58,273 nucleotides of DNA from the NCBI GenBank assembly GCA_905478335.1, contig CAJQIC010000027.1:1-58273 (forward strand). The letters are read 5' to 3'. How positions within the stretch are numbered: the stretch's first letter is position 1; each line of letters starts with the position of its first letter. A model generated the notes under the pieces. The model did no database searches. It saw only the letters and a list, made by a program, of their open reading frames with translations, and had not been told where the DNA came from. The position numbers were made by a program, and so were the translations under genes. This stretch comes from an uncultured Bacteroidia bacterium. Lineage in GTDB: Bacteria; Bacteroidota; Bacteroidia; NS11-12g; UBA9320. Of the stretch, positions 1 to 8,930 are shown piece by piece.

Positions 1-2
1 GT

Positions 3-467
3 GTATTAGCATCCTCGCCCCCAGGAAGAACGTTTACAATCATGGAATGTTCCCACAAAAACGGAGGTAAGCTATACCCACATAGAACGCATCAGAACGG
101 TTTGAGTATAGATTTTATGATGCCTTTAGTAAAAGATGGAAAACCTTATTACAAACTAGACACGATCGGTCAATTTCATTATTTATTGGACTTTGATAAC
201 ACAGGACGATTGACTCAAGACACTTCAATACACATTGATTTTGAGCTCGTGGCCAATCATATCGTAACACTGGATTCTGTTGGTAGTACGAATGGACTAT
301 CCATTAAGAAAGTAATAGTTAACACAGACCTAAAAGACGAATTGTACGCAGGATCTTGGGGAACGCGTCTGAAAACCAGTTCCGTTTATGTGGTTAGAAG
401 TTTAACGCCCTTAATCAATAGTTTGCACGACGATCACTATCATATTGATTTTGAGATCATCGATTAA
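3..467 (+). CDS. Penicillin-insensitive murein endopeptidase-like protein (M74/LAS family), 5' end cut off
   Basis: The reading frame is open from base 3, so the N-terminus lies outside the window. Two zinc-site signatures of LAS-type peptidases (MepA, VanX, M15 relatives) are visible: an HxxHQNGLSIDF segment near the left end and HDDHYHIDF close to the C-terminus. In MepA these histidines and the aspartate bind zinc and the enzyme cuts meso-DAP cross-links in peptidoglycan. The MepA assignment is by motif only, and another LAS peptidase is possible. The stop is about 10 bp from the stop of the opposing downstream gene. The ATG at 42 is internal to the family fold and is not a credible start. 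Confidence 0.7.
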   Translation, partial: VLASSPPGRTFTIMECSHKNGGKLYPHRTHQNGLSIDFMMPLVKDGKPYYKLDTIGQFHYLLDFDNTGRLTQDTSIHIDFELVANHIVTLDSVGSTNGLSIKKVIVNTDLKDELYAGSWGTRLKTSSVYVVRSLTPLINSLHDDHYHIDFEIID

Positions 468-476
468 AAGCGCAGA

Positions 477-1616
477 CTAAAGGATGGTTTCACGTTTCAC
501 ATACGTCACGCCCCTGTCTTCTAAGTATTGTAGAATAAAATCAAAGCAACGCTTGTTGTGTCCCACCAATTCAGGCGGAAAAACACCTTTGTCGTCAAAC
601 AAACCACCTAACATCATATTCACAGCTGCCGTAGCCGTGTAACCCGTGGTTCTAGCCATAGATGAAGTCTTTGTGTTTACATCAAACGCGTCATACAAAT
701 CGTATTGCACTTGAATGCGTCTACCATCTGCATTTTCGCCTTTCAGTGTTATGCGCATAACGGTAAACTCTTCTTCCTCTCGCCCAAGCTTCCACTCTCT
801 AAACAATAACTCGCTGGTAAATGCTAACGGTGAAACCGAACTTCCATTAACTTCAATCGGATTGGGATTAAAGAACCCAGCTTCTTTTAGCACTTTTATG
901 TATTCTACATGTCCTGGGTACCGAAGGGTTTTTTCTTTCATGTTTGGAATGTGTGCCATGGTATGAATTATCGAACGAAGCCCGTCAGAATTAAAGGACT
1001 CTAGTGTTCCAACGTTAGCGAAATCAACAAATTCGCAATCTGTAAGTGCCTCACGCGTAACCACTTGTCCGTTTTCTACGTAACGCGCAGGTCGTGTATA
1101 TTCTTCAATCACATCCATGGGCGAGAAGGGTGCTTTATAGTTAAACGGCCACTTCTTTTCTTTTGGCAAACCACCTACAAGACACTCAAAATCCGTCAGT
1201 TTTAATTGACTATTATAATACCCCAGAATAACATTACCCATTCCTGGAGCAACACCACAATCAACAATAGCCGTAACCTCGTTTTGCTTAGCCAATGCAT
1301 CAAGTGCCAATGCATTTTCAGGGAAAAACGAAATGTCCACAACATCCTTACCTGACTCAATAATAGATTTAAGTGTGTTGTAACCAAGAAAACCCGGAAC
1401 TGCACAAACAATCAAATCAAATGATGCAATAGTTGCTTGTAAGGCATTTTTGTCTGTCACATCTAATGTTTGAATTGACAGCCCTGACTCTCTTTTTTGC
1501 AAGCGTTGCAAAACATCTGCACTTTTATCTGTTACGGTTACTTCATGCTGCTTTGCTAAATCAATGGCCATGGCACTGCCCACCATTCCTGCCCCTAAAA
1601 CGATTATTTTGCTCAT
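477..1616 (-). CDS. Saccharopine dehydrogenase family protein
   Basis: About 379 residues. The N-terminus carries a Rossmann dinucleotide-binding motif (VLGAGMVGSAMA) directly after the chosen ATG. The rest fits the saccharopine dehydrogenase / lysine-ketoglutarate reductase family: a catalytic-domain stretch around DCGVAPGMGN and the long alpha/beta C-terminal part. These enzymes act on lysine-glutamate adducts with NAD(P), but many bacterial members have other or unknown substrates, so no gene symbol is given. An ATG six codons upstream (1634) is possible. I prefer 1616 because it places the GxGxxG motif at the usual distance from the N-terminus. It is transcribed alone, converging with the peptidase gene. 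Confidence 0.8.
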   Translation of the reverse strand: MSKIIVLGAGMVGSAMAIDLAKQHEVTVTDKSADVLQRLQKRESGLSIQTLDVTDKNALQATIASFDLIVCAVPGFLGYNTLKSIIESGKDVVDISFFPENALALDALAKQNEVTAIVDCGVAPGMGNVILGYYNSQLKLTDFECLVGGLPKEKKWPFNYKAPFSPMDVIEEYTRPARYVENGQVVTREALTDCEFVDFANVGTLESFNSDGLRSIIHTMAHIPNMKEKTLRYPGHVEYIKVLKEAGFFNPNPIEVNGSSVSPLAFTSELLFREWKLGREEEEFTVMRITLKGENADGRRIQVQYDLYDAFDVNTKTSSMARTTGYTATAAVNMMLGGLFDDKGVFPPELVGHNKRCFDFILQYLEDRGVTYVKRETIL

Positions 1617-1721
1617 ATCTTTTCGAATTAGCATTAAAACTTTGACAAGGAATAACTCTTGGATAAAATTCTTAAACCTTTGGTGATGTAAAGTGGGAAT
1701 TATAGAGTCGCTTTAGTTCAG

Positions 1722-1729
1722 TATATTTG
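1722..1729 (+). promoter_or_regulatory. TAnnTTTG -7 box upstream of the gene at 1751
   Basis: TATATTTG lies 21 nt before ATG 1751. It matches the Bacteroidota -7 consensus. No clear TTTG -33 box is seen at the usual spacing. Confidence 0.5.
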
Positions 1730-1750
1730 AGAAACCTATATACTTTAAGC

Positions 1751-2497
1751 ATGAAAGCTTTTCCTGTAAGTGCCCTACTAGAACAACACGTTTCAAAATT
1801 GATGCGTAATGCCCGTTCGTTTCGTTTACTCCCCATTTTAGTTTTATCCCTTTGGATGACTCAAGTAAACGGCCAATCCAGTATTCAATTTAGCACTATG
1901 GATACCGTTTTTGTGTCGAAGGCCAATTCAGATGAAATGATTGGCACCACGTTTTTAAGCACACCAAATAGTCAGCTGATTGGGGAATGGGAAATAATTT
2001 TGGACTCAATTCCCAGTGATTGGGAAATAGTTTCGTTGTGCGACAATGTGTTGTGCTATTTTGCACCAATCCCTGAAGTCTCTTTTCTTGACACCATATT
2101 AAAAAATGACCCAAGTGACATCCATAAATTTGAGCTGACACTTCATACACCGTCAAATGGAAAAGCCATTTTTTCTTTTCGGTTTAAAGACACCAAGCTC
2201 AATGATTCTGCCAACCTTACATTCGTGTTTGATAGGCAAGATTTAAACCAGGTTAAAACGATTTCCGAAAGCAAATACGTCGTTTACCCAAACCCTGTTG
2301 AATCTCAACTGCATATCCAAACAGATCAACCCGAAAGCGGTCGCTTTGCGCTAACAGACGGACTTGGCCAATTGATTGATCAAGGTTACCTCAGTGCCTC
2401 ACCACTAGACGTATCTCATTTAGAATCAGGCATATACCATATGAAAATCACACAGCCAAACGGTATGTCAACTACACACCGAGTCATAAAGCGCTAA
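1751..2497 (+). CDS. Secreted protein with type IX sorting domain, function unknown
   Basis: About 248 residues. A signal peptide ends near VNGQ and the C-terminal 70 residues form a typical type A type IX sorting domain: YPNPVESQL start, a central ALTDGLGQLI strand, an LESGIYHMKI strand and a basic tail VIKR. The protein should therefore cross the inner membrane by Sec and the outer membrane by type IX secretion, with the sorting domain cleaved by PorU. The middle part is beta-rich and unrecognised. The ATG at 1802 would give a shorter, textbook signal peptide and is a real alternative. A TTG at 1727 lies inside the -7 box and is not a start. Confidence 0.75.
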   Translation: MKAFPVSALLEQHVSKLMRNARSFRLLPILVLSLWMTQVNGQSSIQFSTMDTVFVSKANSDEMIGTTFLSTPNSQLIGEWEIILDSIPSDWEIVSLCDNVLCYFAPIPEVSFLDTILKNDPSDIHKFELTLHTPSNGKAIFSFRFKDTKLNDSANLTFVFDRQDLNQVKTISESKYVVYPNPVESQLHIQTDQPESGRFALTDGLGQLIDQGYLSASPLDVSHLESGIYHMKITQPNGMSTTHRVIKR

Positions 2498-2531
2498 CCC
2501 TAGCCAGTTTTCAACGATAAGGTAGAAGCAT

Positions 2532-2565
2532 AAAAAAAAGCCTTAATCGATTTCTCGACTAAGGC
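2532..2565 (-). terminator. Intrinsic terminator of lpdA
   Basis: An 11-bp stem (2540-2550 with 2555-2565, one G-U pair) with a 4-nt loop is followed on the minus strand by eight T residues. It lies just beyond the lpdA stop codon. Confidence 0.85.
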
Positions 2566-2586
2566 CTTCAGTTTCTTTGGTTATTC

Positions 2587-3972
2587 TTATAAGTGAATCA
2601 CCTCATCGTAAGCTGCTGCCGCTGCTTCCATTACCGCTTCACTCATAGTTGGATGTGGGTGAACCGTTTTGATAATCTCGTGACCAGTTGTTTCCAACTT
2701 TCTTGCTGCAACAACTTCGGCGATCATTTCTGTAACATTCATACCAATCATGTGGGCGCCTAAAAACTCCCCATATTTTGCATCAAATATCACTTTAACA
2801 AAGCCTTCTTTAGCCCCTGCTGCGCTTGCTTTACCACTCGCAGAAAACGGGAACTTTCCAATCTTTAATTCGTAACCCGCTTCTTTTGCTTTCGCTTCGG
2901 TCATGCCCACAGAAGCTATTTCTGGAGAACAGTATGTACAACCAGGAATATTGCCGTAATCTAGAGGCTCAGGATTCTCACCTGCAATTTTCTCGACGCA
3001 AATAATTCCTTCAGCGCTTGCCACGTGAGCCAATGCTGGTCCGGCAACAATGTCGCCAATCGCATAAACTCCAGGAACGTTTGTTTGATAATAATCGTCA
3101 ACAACCACGTGACCTTTATCCGTTTTAATGCCCATGGTTTCAAGACCGATGCCTTGGATATTGGTTTGAACACCCACTGCCGATAATACAATTTCAGCAG
3201 ACATTTCTTCCATGCCCTTAGCCGTTTTTATAGACACTTTGCAATCCTTTCCAGATGTATCTACTTTTTCAACAGACGAAGACGTCATCACATGGATGCC
3301 TTGTTTTTTGAACTCTTTAGCAAGTGCTTTAGACACATCAATGTCTTCATTTGGCACTATATTAGGTAAGAACTCAACCAAGGTTACGTCAGTTCCCATG
3401 GCGTTGTAGAAATAAGCGAACTCACTTCCAATCGCGCCACTACCAACGATCACCATTGACTTTGGCAATTTTGGTAAAACCATTGCTTCATGGTAACCAA
3501 TCACCTTTTTCTTGTCTATTTTTAAGTGTGGCAATTCGCGCTCTCTAGCACCAGTTGCCAACACTATATTTTTCGCTTCTGCAATTGACTTCTTTCCATC
3601 GTTGTCGACTTCTACTTTTCCTTTGCCAACGAGTTTACCAAAACCGGTAAGCACTTCAATCTTGTTTTTCTTCATCAAGAATTGAATGCCTTTGCTCATG
3701 CCGTTTGCGACCTCACGACTTCGTTTTACTACGGCTCCAAAATCTGCCGAAGCTTCTTTAACTGATATTCCATAATTTGAAGCATGGTTAATGTAATCAA
3801 ACACTTGAGCAGACTTTAATAGCGCCTTTGTTGGGATACAACCCCAGTTCAAACAAACACCACCAAGCTCAGCTTTCTCAACTATGCCTACTTTCATTCC
3901 AAGTTGTGCTCCTCTAATGGCAGCTACATAACCGCCAGGACCACTACCTATCACTAATAAATCGTATGCCAT
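2587..3972 (-). CDS. lpdA: Dihydrolipoyl dehydrogenase (E3)
   Basis: 461 residues, the normal family length. FAD-binding GSGPGGY is at the N-terminus, the redox-active disulfide motif GGVCLNWGCIPTKA follows near residue 40, and an NAD-binding GSGAIGSEF motif is central. The C-terminal dimer interface carries the catalytic HPHPTMSE (His-Glu pair). The enzyme reoxidises lipoyl groups of pyruvate/2-oxoglutarate dehydrogenase complexes or the glycine cleavage system. No E1/E2 genes are adjacent, so the partner complex cannot be named. It is monocistronic, with its own -7 box and terminator. Confidence 0.97.
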   Translation of the reverse strand: MAYDLLVIGSGPGGYVAAIRGAQLGMKVGIVEKAELGGVCLNWGCIPTKALLKSAQVFDYINHASNYGISVKEASADFGAVVKRSREVANGMSKGIQFLMKKNKIEVLTGFGKLVGKGKVEVDNDGKKSIAEAKNIVLATGARERELPHLKIDKKKVIGYHEAMVLPKLPKSMVIVGSGAIGSEFAYFYNAMGTDVTLVEFLPNIVPNEDIDVSKALAKEFKKQGIHVMTSSSVEKVDTSGKDCKVSIKTAKGMEEMSAEIVLSAVGVQTNIQGIGLETMGIKTDKGHVVVDDYYQTNVPGVYAIGDIVAGPALAHVASAEGIICVEKIAGENPEPLDYGNIPGCTYCSPEIASVGMTEAKAKEAGYELKIGKFPFSASGKASAAGAKEGFVKVIFDAKYGEFLGAHMIGMNVTEMIAEVVAARKLETTGHEIIKTVHPHPTMSEAVMEAAAAAYDEVIHL

Positions 3973-3986
3973 TTTTTAATTTTTTG

Positions 3987-3994
3987 CAAATGTA
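3987..3994 (-). promoter_or_regulatory. TAnnTTTG -7 box of lpdA
   Basis: TACATTTG on the minus strand, 14 nt before the lpdA ATG. Confidence 0.6.
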
Positions 3995-4039
3995 TAATTA
4001 AGTTCAGGAATTGGATACTCTATTGTGAGTCAATTCCTG

Positions 4040-6910
4040 TTATAAGTCAAATACAGATGGAAAGCTGACTAAAATCGTTTTTACCCGTCCATCAGAAAAA
4101 TAATTCGCATTGGTTATACCCGCTTTGAAGCGACCATTTCGAGCATTAATGGATAACTCCCATGTATGGTAATCAATTGTTGAAGAAATACGGTGTTCAA
4201 GTTTCGATTTGACAAAATCATATAATTTTTCATCAAACGAAATAGATCTAACCTTCTGATATTTAAGTTGTTTAGCGATTTCTATTGCTTTTTCAACTTG
4301 CTCAGATTCGGTCAACTCAGCCAAATTGGTTGGGAGATAATATGACGTGTTATAACCTTGTTGACCAATTAACGAAATATTGTAGTCTTTGGATTGAGTC
4401 TCTACAATCAGTTTTGATTTGATATCCGGATATCGTTCTTCAATTTCTTTAAGGCCGTGAAGAACTTCGCGCAAGTTAGATGCTTCTATGTTTTTGATAT
4501 CGAGCCAGACTTTTGATATTTCACTCGCTTTTGCAACAGACAAGTATTCGATTAAGGTCAAATCTGCCATGGCATCCTCCTCCCCATGACCAACGATAAG
4601 CGCACCATCTATGACCTTTACATCAACCTCTAAACTGCGTATGTCGTTCAACTGAATTTCGTTTAGCTTGCCTAAGCTGTTGACCCGATGAACACCTACC
4701 CTATTTGCCTGTCCTAGAGTATCTAACCAATGCACGTTACTAATAAGGTTTGCGTATGGATTATCAACGTTCTCGTAAACAATTGCACCACTTTTCGTTT
4801 TAAAAGTATCGACTGAATAGGCCGTACTAATTACATTTTTGCTTAAATCTTGAAACCGTGTTTCGACATGGGTAAGATCCAGCGCCAACTGAAAAAAGAG
4901 GTCGTTTGAGAATGTCTTACTCGCCCCCTCTTTAATTCTGTTCCACTTATTCTTATATACTGTTTTATACCCCTCATCGGCCCAAATGTACATGGGGATT
5001 TGTGTCATCCTGAAAGTAAATTGACCAGAGTTATGACCACGCCCTTCGCTTAAATCTTCCGCGTGATCAGCGAAATAGGAAAGTAATTTCACTTCTCCTG
5101 GTGCTTGGCTTAGAATCTCGTGGATTTGACCCAATATGTAATCGCTATATAAAATAGAATTGTCGTACGCTTCCCATACCTTAATATCTTTCTTCCCTCC
5201 GAAATCTGTCTTACCACGTGAAGGTAAACCATCAAATGATTTTGGATATCGTTCGCTGTATTGACCATGATTTCCCAAAACGTGTACAAAAATGGCTCTG
5301 TTGCGCTTTGTTTTCTTTTCGACTAGCGCTTTAAATTCTGGCAGCAATCGCTCATCGTATGGGCTGTTTCGCATAGACTCTCCTATGTTCTTGTTTACAT
5401 ACACTTTCTTTTCACAGCTCGCGGCAATGGCGGAAACAATATTGTCCCAATTGCTTAGCATCACCTGATTGCTTAGCCATACGGTCTCAAAATCGGCTGA
5501 ATTGAGTACGTTAATTAAGCTCGGGACATTGGTATATTTTAAATTGTTGTACTGATTGGATTGTGTGAGTGCATCGCGTAAAACCATAATCGTATGGGTA
5601 TGCGACGAATATGCATTCTGAAACAAGGCAATTTCACCGTTAGAGGCTACGGAGTCTAAGAACGGTGTTGTAGGCCTGTGATATCCATACACCGACATGT
5701 GCTCTTTACTTTGAGATTCGCCTATCACAAAAACATAGGTTTCACCCGTTTCCGATTTTGTCGCCTCAATGTTAGACTGGTTATTAAATCGCTGTTGGAC
5801 TTCATTAAACTTTTCAATTTCCTCGTAATACTGGCTGTATGCCTGGCAAGATTCACTAATAAACTGGCTTTCTTGTATGCATAAATAGGACAGCGTAGCA
5901 CTAATAATAAACCAATACAAATAGTTGGACATAAAAGGTTTATCTGAGACTTTTTTGCCAGCGAAAAACAGAATTAATGGGATGAGAACCAGCATAACTG
6001 CTCCTATGATTGGCAACACACCAGCTTCTGCAAATGCAAATTCAATGGTTTCTGAAAAATTTGACTGTAAAACGGCAATAATGGAATCGTAATCCATCTT
6101 GTATCCGTATCGCTTATAATTCCATACAAATCCGCTAAAAATCACAACCATCAGCACCATGAATGCGTCTAAGGCTAGGTTTACATATCGGCCAATTACA
6201 TGAATTTTTGAAATAAAAAACCTGGTGAGTGTAAGCACGACAGCGCCTGAAATAAAACCAATCATTGGCAACCACCACGCGGTTTGTGTATATAAGTGCT
6301 CATTGTAACACGCTACCACAAATAATGCACTTGGCAGTATTAAGTGAATTCCTGACGTGCTGTTAATAAGCCAAATGCCAACAACCAACCAGATAAGGAT
6401 AATGCCGTATATACGACGTTGTTGCTTTCCGTTATCTAACTCAATCTTAATCTCCACTTCGTTTTTCGACGCCGTTTCCGATACCACACGAACCTTGAAA
6501 TAGTCGTTCTTTCTTAACTTAAATTTATTCGTTTTCCGTTTCTTGCTTGAATTGATGAAGGCCTCCTCTACCCCATTGACAAACAACGTTACCACGTTTT
6601 GACCTTCAACTTTGTTTCGGACACTTACTTTATAGGTATTTGAGTTATTGACCAATATTTCTGCTTGTGCCTTCCCATTGCTGTAAGCCACAAGGTCTAT
6701 GACGCCGGAATAATCAACCACGTAACCTTCAGAGGTGTCTGTTTGGTTGTAGAATGCGTAACTCGAGGCGTCTGCGGTTACATATGCTTTGTTGTATGGT
6801 TTTAATATTAAAATCAACAACACGACAGACAGCAGAAACCAGAACAGCCAAAGCATTCTTTGCCAAATTGGTGCTGAATTTTCTTTTGATATTTGCTTTT
6901 CTTCTGTCAC
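4040..6910 (-). CDS. Phosphoethanolamine transferase-like membrane sulfatase-fold enzyme with C-terminal PLC-like (menorin/FAM151-type) domain
   Basis: About 956 residues from a GTG start; a TTG at 6943 would add 11. The order is: one N-terminal membrane helix, an extracytoplasmic beta-rich region, four to five more membrane helices, a sulfatase-fold domain, then about 220 extra residues. Counting from TTG 6943, the sulfatase domain has FVIGES (Glu409), Thr449 exactly 40 residues later, and Asp626-His627. This matches the metal ligands and threonine nucleophile of EptA-type lipid A phosphoethanolamine transferases. The tail (HRVNS, LEVDV, VGHGEED, VWLDIKN, LIVETQ) resembles PLC-like phosphodiesterases of the menorin/FAM151 group. 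The -7 box at 6927-6934 lies inside the longer frame, which favours GTG 6910. Substrate is unknown; modification of envelope lipids or glycans is inferred. Confidence 0.75.
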   Translation of the reverse strand: MTEEKQISKENSAPIWQRMLWLFWFLLSVVLLILILKPYNKAYVTADASSYAFYNQTDTSEGYVVDYSGVIDLVAYSNGKAQAEILVNNSNTYKVSVRNKVEGQNVVTLFVNGVEEAFINSSKKRKTNKFKLRKNDYFKVRVVSETASKNEVEIKIELDNGKQQRRIYGIILIWLVVGIWLINSTSGIHLILPSALFVVACYNEHLYTQTAWWLPMIGFISGAVVLTLTRFFISKIHVIGRYVNLALDAFMVLMVVIFSGFVWNYKRYGYKMDYDSIIAVLQSNFSETIEFAFAEAGVLPIIGAVMLVLIPLILFFAGKKVSDKPFMSNYLYWFIISATLSYLCIQESQFISESCQAYSQYYEEIEKFNEVQQRFNNQSNIEATKSETGETYVFVIGESQSKEHMSVYGYHRPTTPFLDSVASNGEIALFQNAYSSHTHTIMVLRDALTQSNQYNNLKYTNVPSLINVLNSADFETVWLSNQVMLSNWDNIVSAIAASCEKKVYVNKNIGESMRNSPYDERLLPEFKALVEKKTKRNRAIFVHVLGNHGQYSERYPKSFDGLPSRGKTDFGGKKDIKVWEAYDNSILYSDYILGQIHEILSQAPGEVKLLSYFADHAEDLSEGRGHNSGQFTFRMTQIPMYIWADEGYKTVYKNKWNRIKEGASKTFSNDLFFQLALDLTHVETRFQDLSKNVISTAYSVDTFKTKSGAIVYENVDNPYANLISNVHWLDTLGQANRVGVHRVNSLGKLNEIQLNDIRSLEVDVKVIDGALIVGHGEEDAMADLTLIEYLSVAKASEISKVWLDIKNIEASNLREVLHGLKEIEERYPDIKSKLIVETQSKDYNISLIGQQGYNTSYYLPTNLAELTESEQVEKAIEIAKQLKYQKVRSISFDEKLYDFVKSKLEHRISSTIDYHTWELSINARNGRFKAGITNANYFSDGRVKTILVSFPSVFDL

Positions 6911-6926
6911 CTGAATGAATGTTTGG

Positions 6927-6934
6927 CAAACATA
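6927..6934 (-). promoter_or_regulatory. TAnnTTTG -7 box for the phosphoethanolamine transferase-like gene
   Basis: TATGTTTG on the minus strand, 16 nt before GTG 6910. Its position argues against the TTG start at 6943. Confidence 0.5.
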
Positions 6935-7038
6935 CAACTTCAAGATTTTAAAGATTGCTCAGGTTGTTATACACTTTTCATCATGTCTGCTTTAAAGTTC
7001 AGTCTAATTGTTTGATTTTTGCAGTATTAATACACACC

Positions 7039-8307
7039 ATGTTACAGGTACAGGATATACGCAACGATTTTGACGGAATAAACACCCGTTTGGCAAAAAG
7101 AGGCAAGAGTTTCGAGAACGAATTGAACCAGGTTATTTCTCTTGACGACAAGCGCAAGCAAACGCAAACCGCTTTAGACAATTTGTTGGCCAACTTAAAT
7201 ACCGTTTCCAAACAAATAGGCGAATGCTTTAAGACAGGAAAAAGGGAAGAAGCGGAGAAGCTAAAAGCGCAGACTGTTGAGATTAAAGATCAGAGCAAAG
7301 CCTTAGAAGTTGACTTAAAGCAAGCCATAGCGGATTTGACCGACGTATTAACCCAGATTCCGAATGTGCCGAGTTCTGTGGTTCCAGCTGGCAAAACGCC
7401 AGAAGACAACGAAATTGTGTACACGCATGGCAATATGCCAGAATTAAAACATAAAAAACCCCATTGGGAGCTTTGTGAACAATATGACTTGATCGATTTT
7501 GAGTTAGGTGTAAAAGTTACTGGTGCTGGTTTTCCGGTCTATAAAGGCAAGGGTGCGCGATTACAACGTGCGTTAATTAACTTTTTTCTTGATGAAGGAT
7601 TGAAACATGGGTACAATGAAATACAACCACCCATATTTATTAATGAAGCCTCTGGGTTTGGAACTGGACAGTTACCGGATAAAGAAGGACAGATGTATCA
7701 CATGACCGTTGACAACCTCTTTGCTATTCCAACGGCTGAAGTACCCATTACCAATTTATATCGCGACGTGATTGTTAAAAAAGAAGACTTACCGATAAAA
7801 AACATGGGCTACACCCCTTGCTTCCGACGAGAAGCTGGTAGTTACGGAAAAGATGTCCGCGGTTTGAACAGACTGCATCAATTTGACAAAGTAGAAATTG
7901 TCCAAATTGCTCATCCGACACAATCCTATCAAATATTGGATGACATGAGTGCGTATGTACAAAGTCTGTTACAGCAACTTGGATTGAATTACCGTGTATT
8001 GAAACTATGTGGTGGCGATATGGGATTCACAAGTGCCCTAACCTACGACATGGAAGTATACTCAGGAGCACAAGAGAAATGGCTAGAAGTTAGTTCAGTG
8101 TCATGCTTCGAAACATACCAAAGTAACCGTCTAAAATTACGTTTTAAAAACGACGACGGAAAGATGCAGTACGCGCATACGCTGAATGGAAGTGCACTTG
8201 CATTGCCTCGAATTGTGGCTGCCTTGCTTGAGAACAACCAAACAGAAAATGGCATTGAAATGCCAGAAGTACTAAGACCGTATTTGGGTTTTGATCGTAT
8301 AGATTAA
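7039..8307 (+). CDS. serS: Serine--tRNA ligase
   Basis: 422 residues, close to the usual 425. The start MLQVQDIRND is the conserved N-terminus, followed by the long antiparallel coiled coil (about residues 30-105) that contacts the tRNA-Ser long arm. Class II motifs follow: motif 2 around TPCFRREAGSYGKD and motif 3 around LNGSALALPRIVAALLENNQ. The enzyme charges tRNA-Ser and tRNA-Sec with serine. An in-frame start at 6955 exists but would add 28 residues the family lacks. The stop overlaps the opposing gene by 4 bp. Confidence 0.97.
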   Translation: MLQVQDIRNDFDGINTRLAKRGKSFENELNQVISLDDKRKQTQTALDNLLANLNTVSKQIGECFKTGKREEAEKLKAQTVEIKDQSKALEVDLKQAIADLTDVLTQIPNVPSSVVPAGKTPEDNEIVYTHGNMPELKHKKPHWELCEQYDLIDFELGVKVTGAGFPVYKGKGARLQRALINFFLDEGLKHGYNEIQPPIFINEASGFGTGQLPDKEGQMYHMTVDNLFAIPTAEVPITNLYRDVIVKKEDLPIKNMGYTPCFRREAGSYGKDVRGLNRLHQFDKVEIVQIAHPTQSYQILDDMSAYVQSLLQQLGLNYRVLKLCGGDMGFTSALTYDMEVYSGAQEKWLEVSSVSCFETYQSNRLKLRFKNDDGKMQYAHTLNGSALALPRIVAALLENNQTENGIEMPEVLRPYLGFDRID

Positions 8308-8855
8308 ATGACCGCAGTGTCTGCCCAGTTTTTAACAGTAGTTACGCTCGGGTACAAAGATTTCAACTTATTGATATAGCGCCACGGGAAGAATTTTGGA
8401 TCTCGACCGAATTCCTTAGATTTCACCAACGCTTTTATTAATCCATGTTCGACTGCATTTAGGTCGGCTGTAATTTCTGCTTTTTTAAGGAAGTCTTTGC
8501 TGAAATAATACAATATCCCAAATCGAATCAAATTCCAGGACGAACGGTCTTTGTAATCCAAAATATGGCCAAGTTCATGCCCCAACCATCCGACTATTAC
8601 CTCAGACGGTATTCTACCATTTGGCACACGTTTATTCTTTAAGAAGAACTTTTTACGCATGATAATTTGGTATTCTCTTTGGGTCTTGTTACGCAATAAA
8701 GTTGGCACCTTGGGTTGGGCTAACATAAAAGAGTGTTGGGTAAAAACGCCCCACCTAAACTCAATGGCGACCTCTTCCAAATCTGGATAATAAGCCAAGG
8801 CCTTTTCCACTTCTGATTTGATTTTACTGGGATACTTCTTGTTACCCTTGCGCAA
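8304..8855 (-). CDS. Small HExxH zinc metallopeptidase-like protein
   Basis: 183 residues with no signal peptide. HELGH at residues 93-97 and a downstream ExxAD (E127, D131) followed by Ala134 form the zinc-site pattern of gluzincins such as M48 peptidases, but the protein is much smaller than those and has no clear membrane helices. Function is unknown, and I infer only that it binds zinc. The start is TTG: a perfect -7 box lies 4 nt upstream and there is no in-frame ATG near it. It converges with serS with a 4-bp overlap. Confidence 0.65.
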   Translation of the reverse strand: MRKGNKKYPSKIKSEVEKALAYYPDLEEVAIEFRWGVFTQHSFMLAQPKVPTLLRNKTQREYQIIMRKKFFLKNKRVPNGRIPSEVIVGWLGHELGHILDYKDRSSWNLIRFGILYYFSKDFLKKAEITADLNAVEHGLIKALVKSKEFGRDPKFFPWRYINKLKSLYPSVTTVKNWADTAVI

Positions 8856-8859
8856 GTGT

Positions 8860-8867
8860 CAAATGTA
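8860..8867 (-). promoter_or_regulatory. TAnnTTTG -7 box 4 nt before a TTG start
   Basis: TACATTTG on the minus strand, then four bases, then TTG 8855. Transcription would begin at or next to the start codon, predicting a leaderless mRNA. Confidence 0.55.
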
Positions 8868-8877
8868 AACGGTATAA

Positions 8878-8914
8878 CAAAAAAAAGCCACTCTCTTTGC
8901 AGAAAGTGACTTTT
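8878..8914 (-). terminator. Intrinsic terminator of the lipoprotein gene at 8931-9902
   Basis: A hairpin (AGTCACTTT pairing with AGAGTGGCT, with two G-U pairs) is followed on the minus strand by a run of T residues. It lies just after the lipoprotein stop codon and just upstream of the next minus-strand promoter. Confidence 0.75.
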
Positions 8915-8930
8915 ACACGATAGGGGTGGT

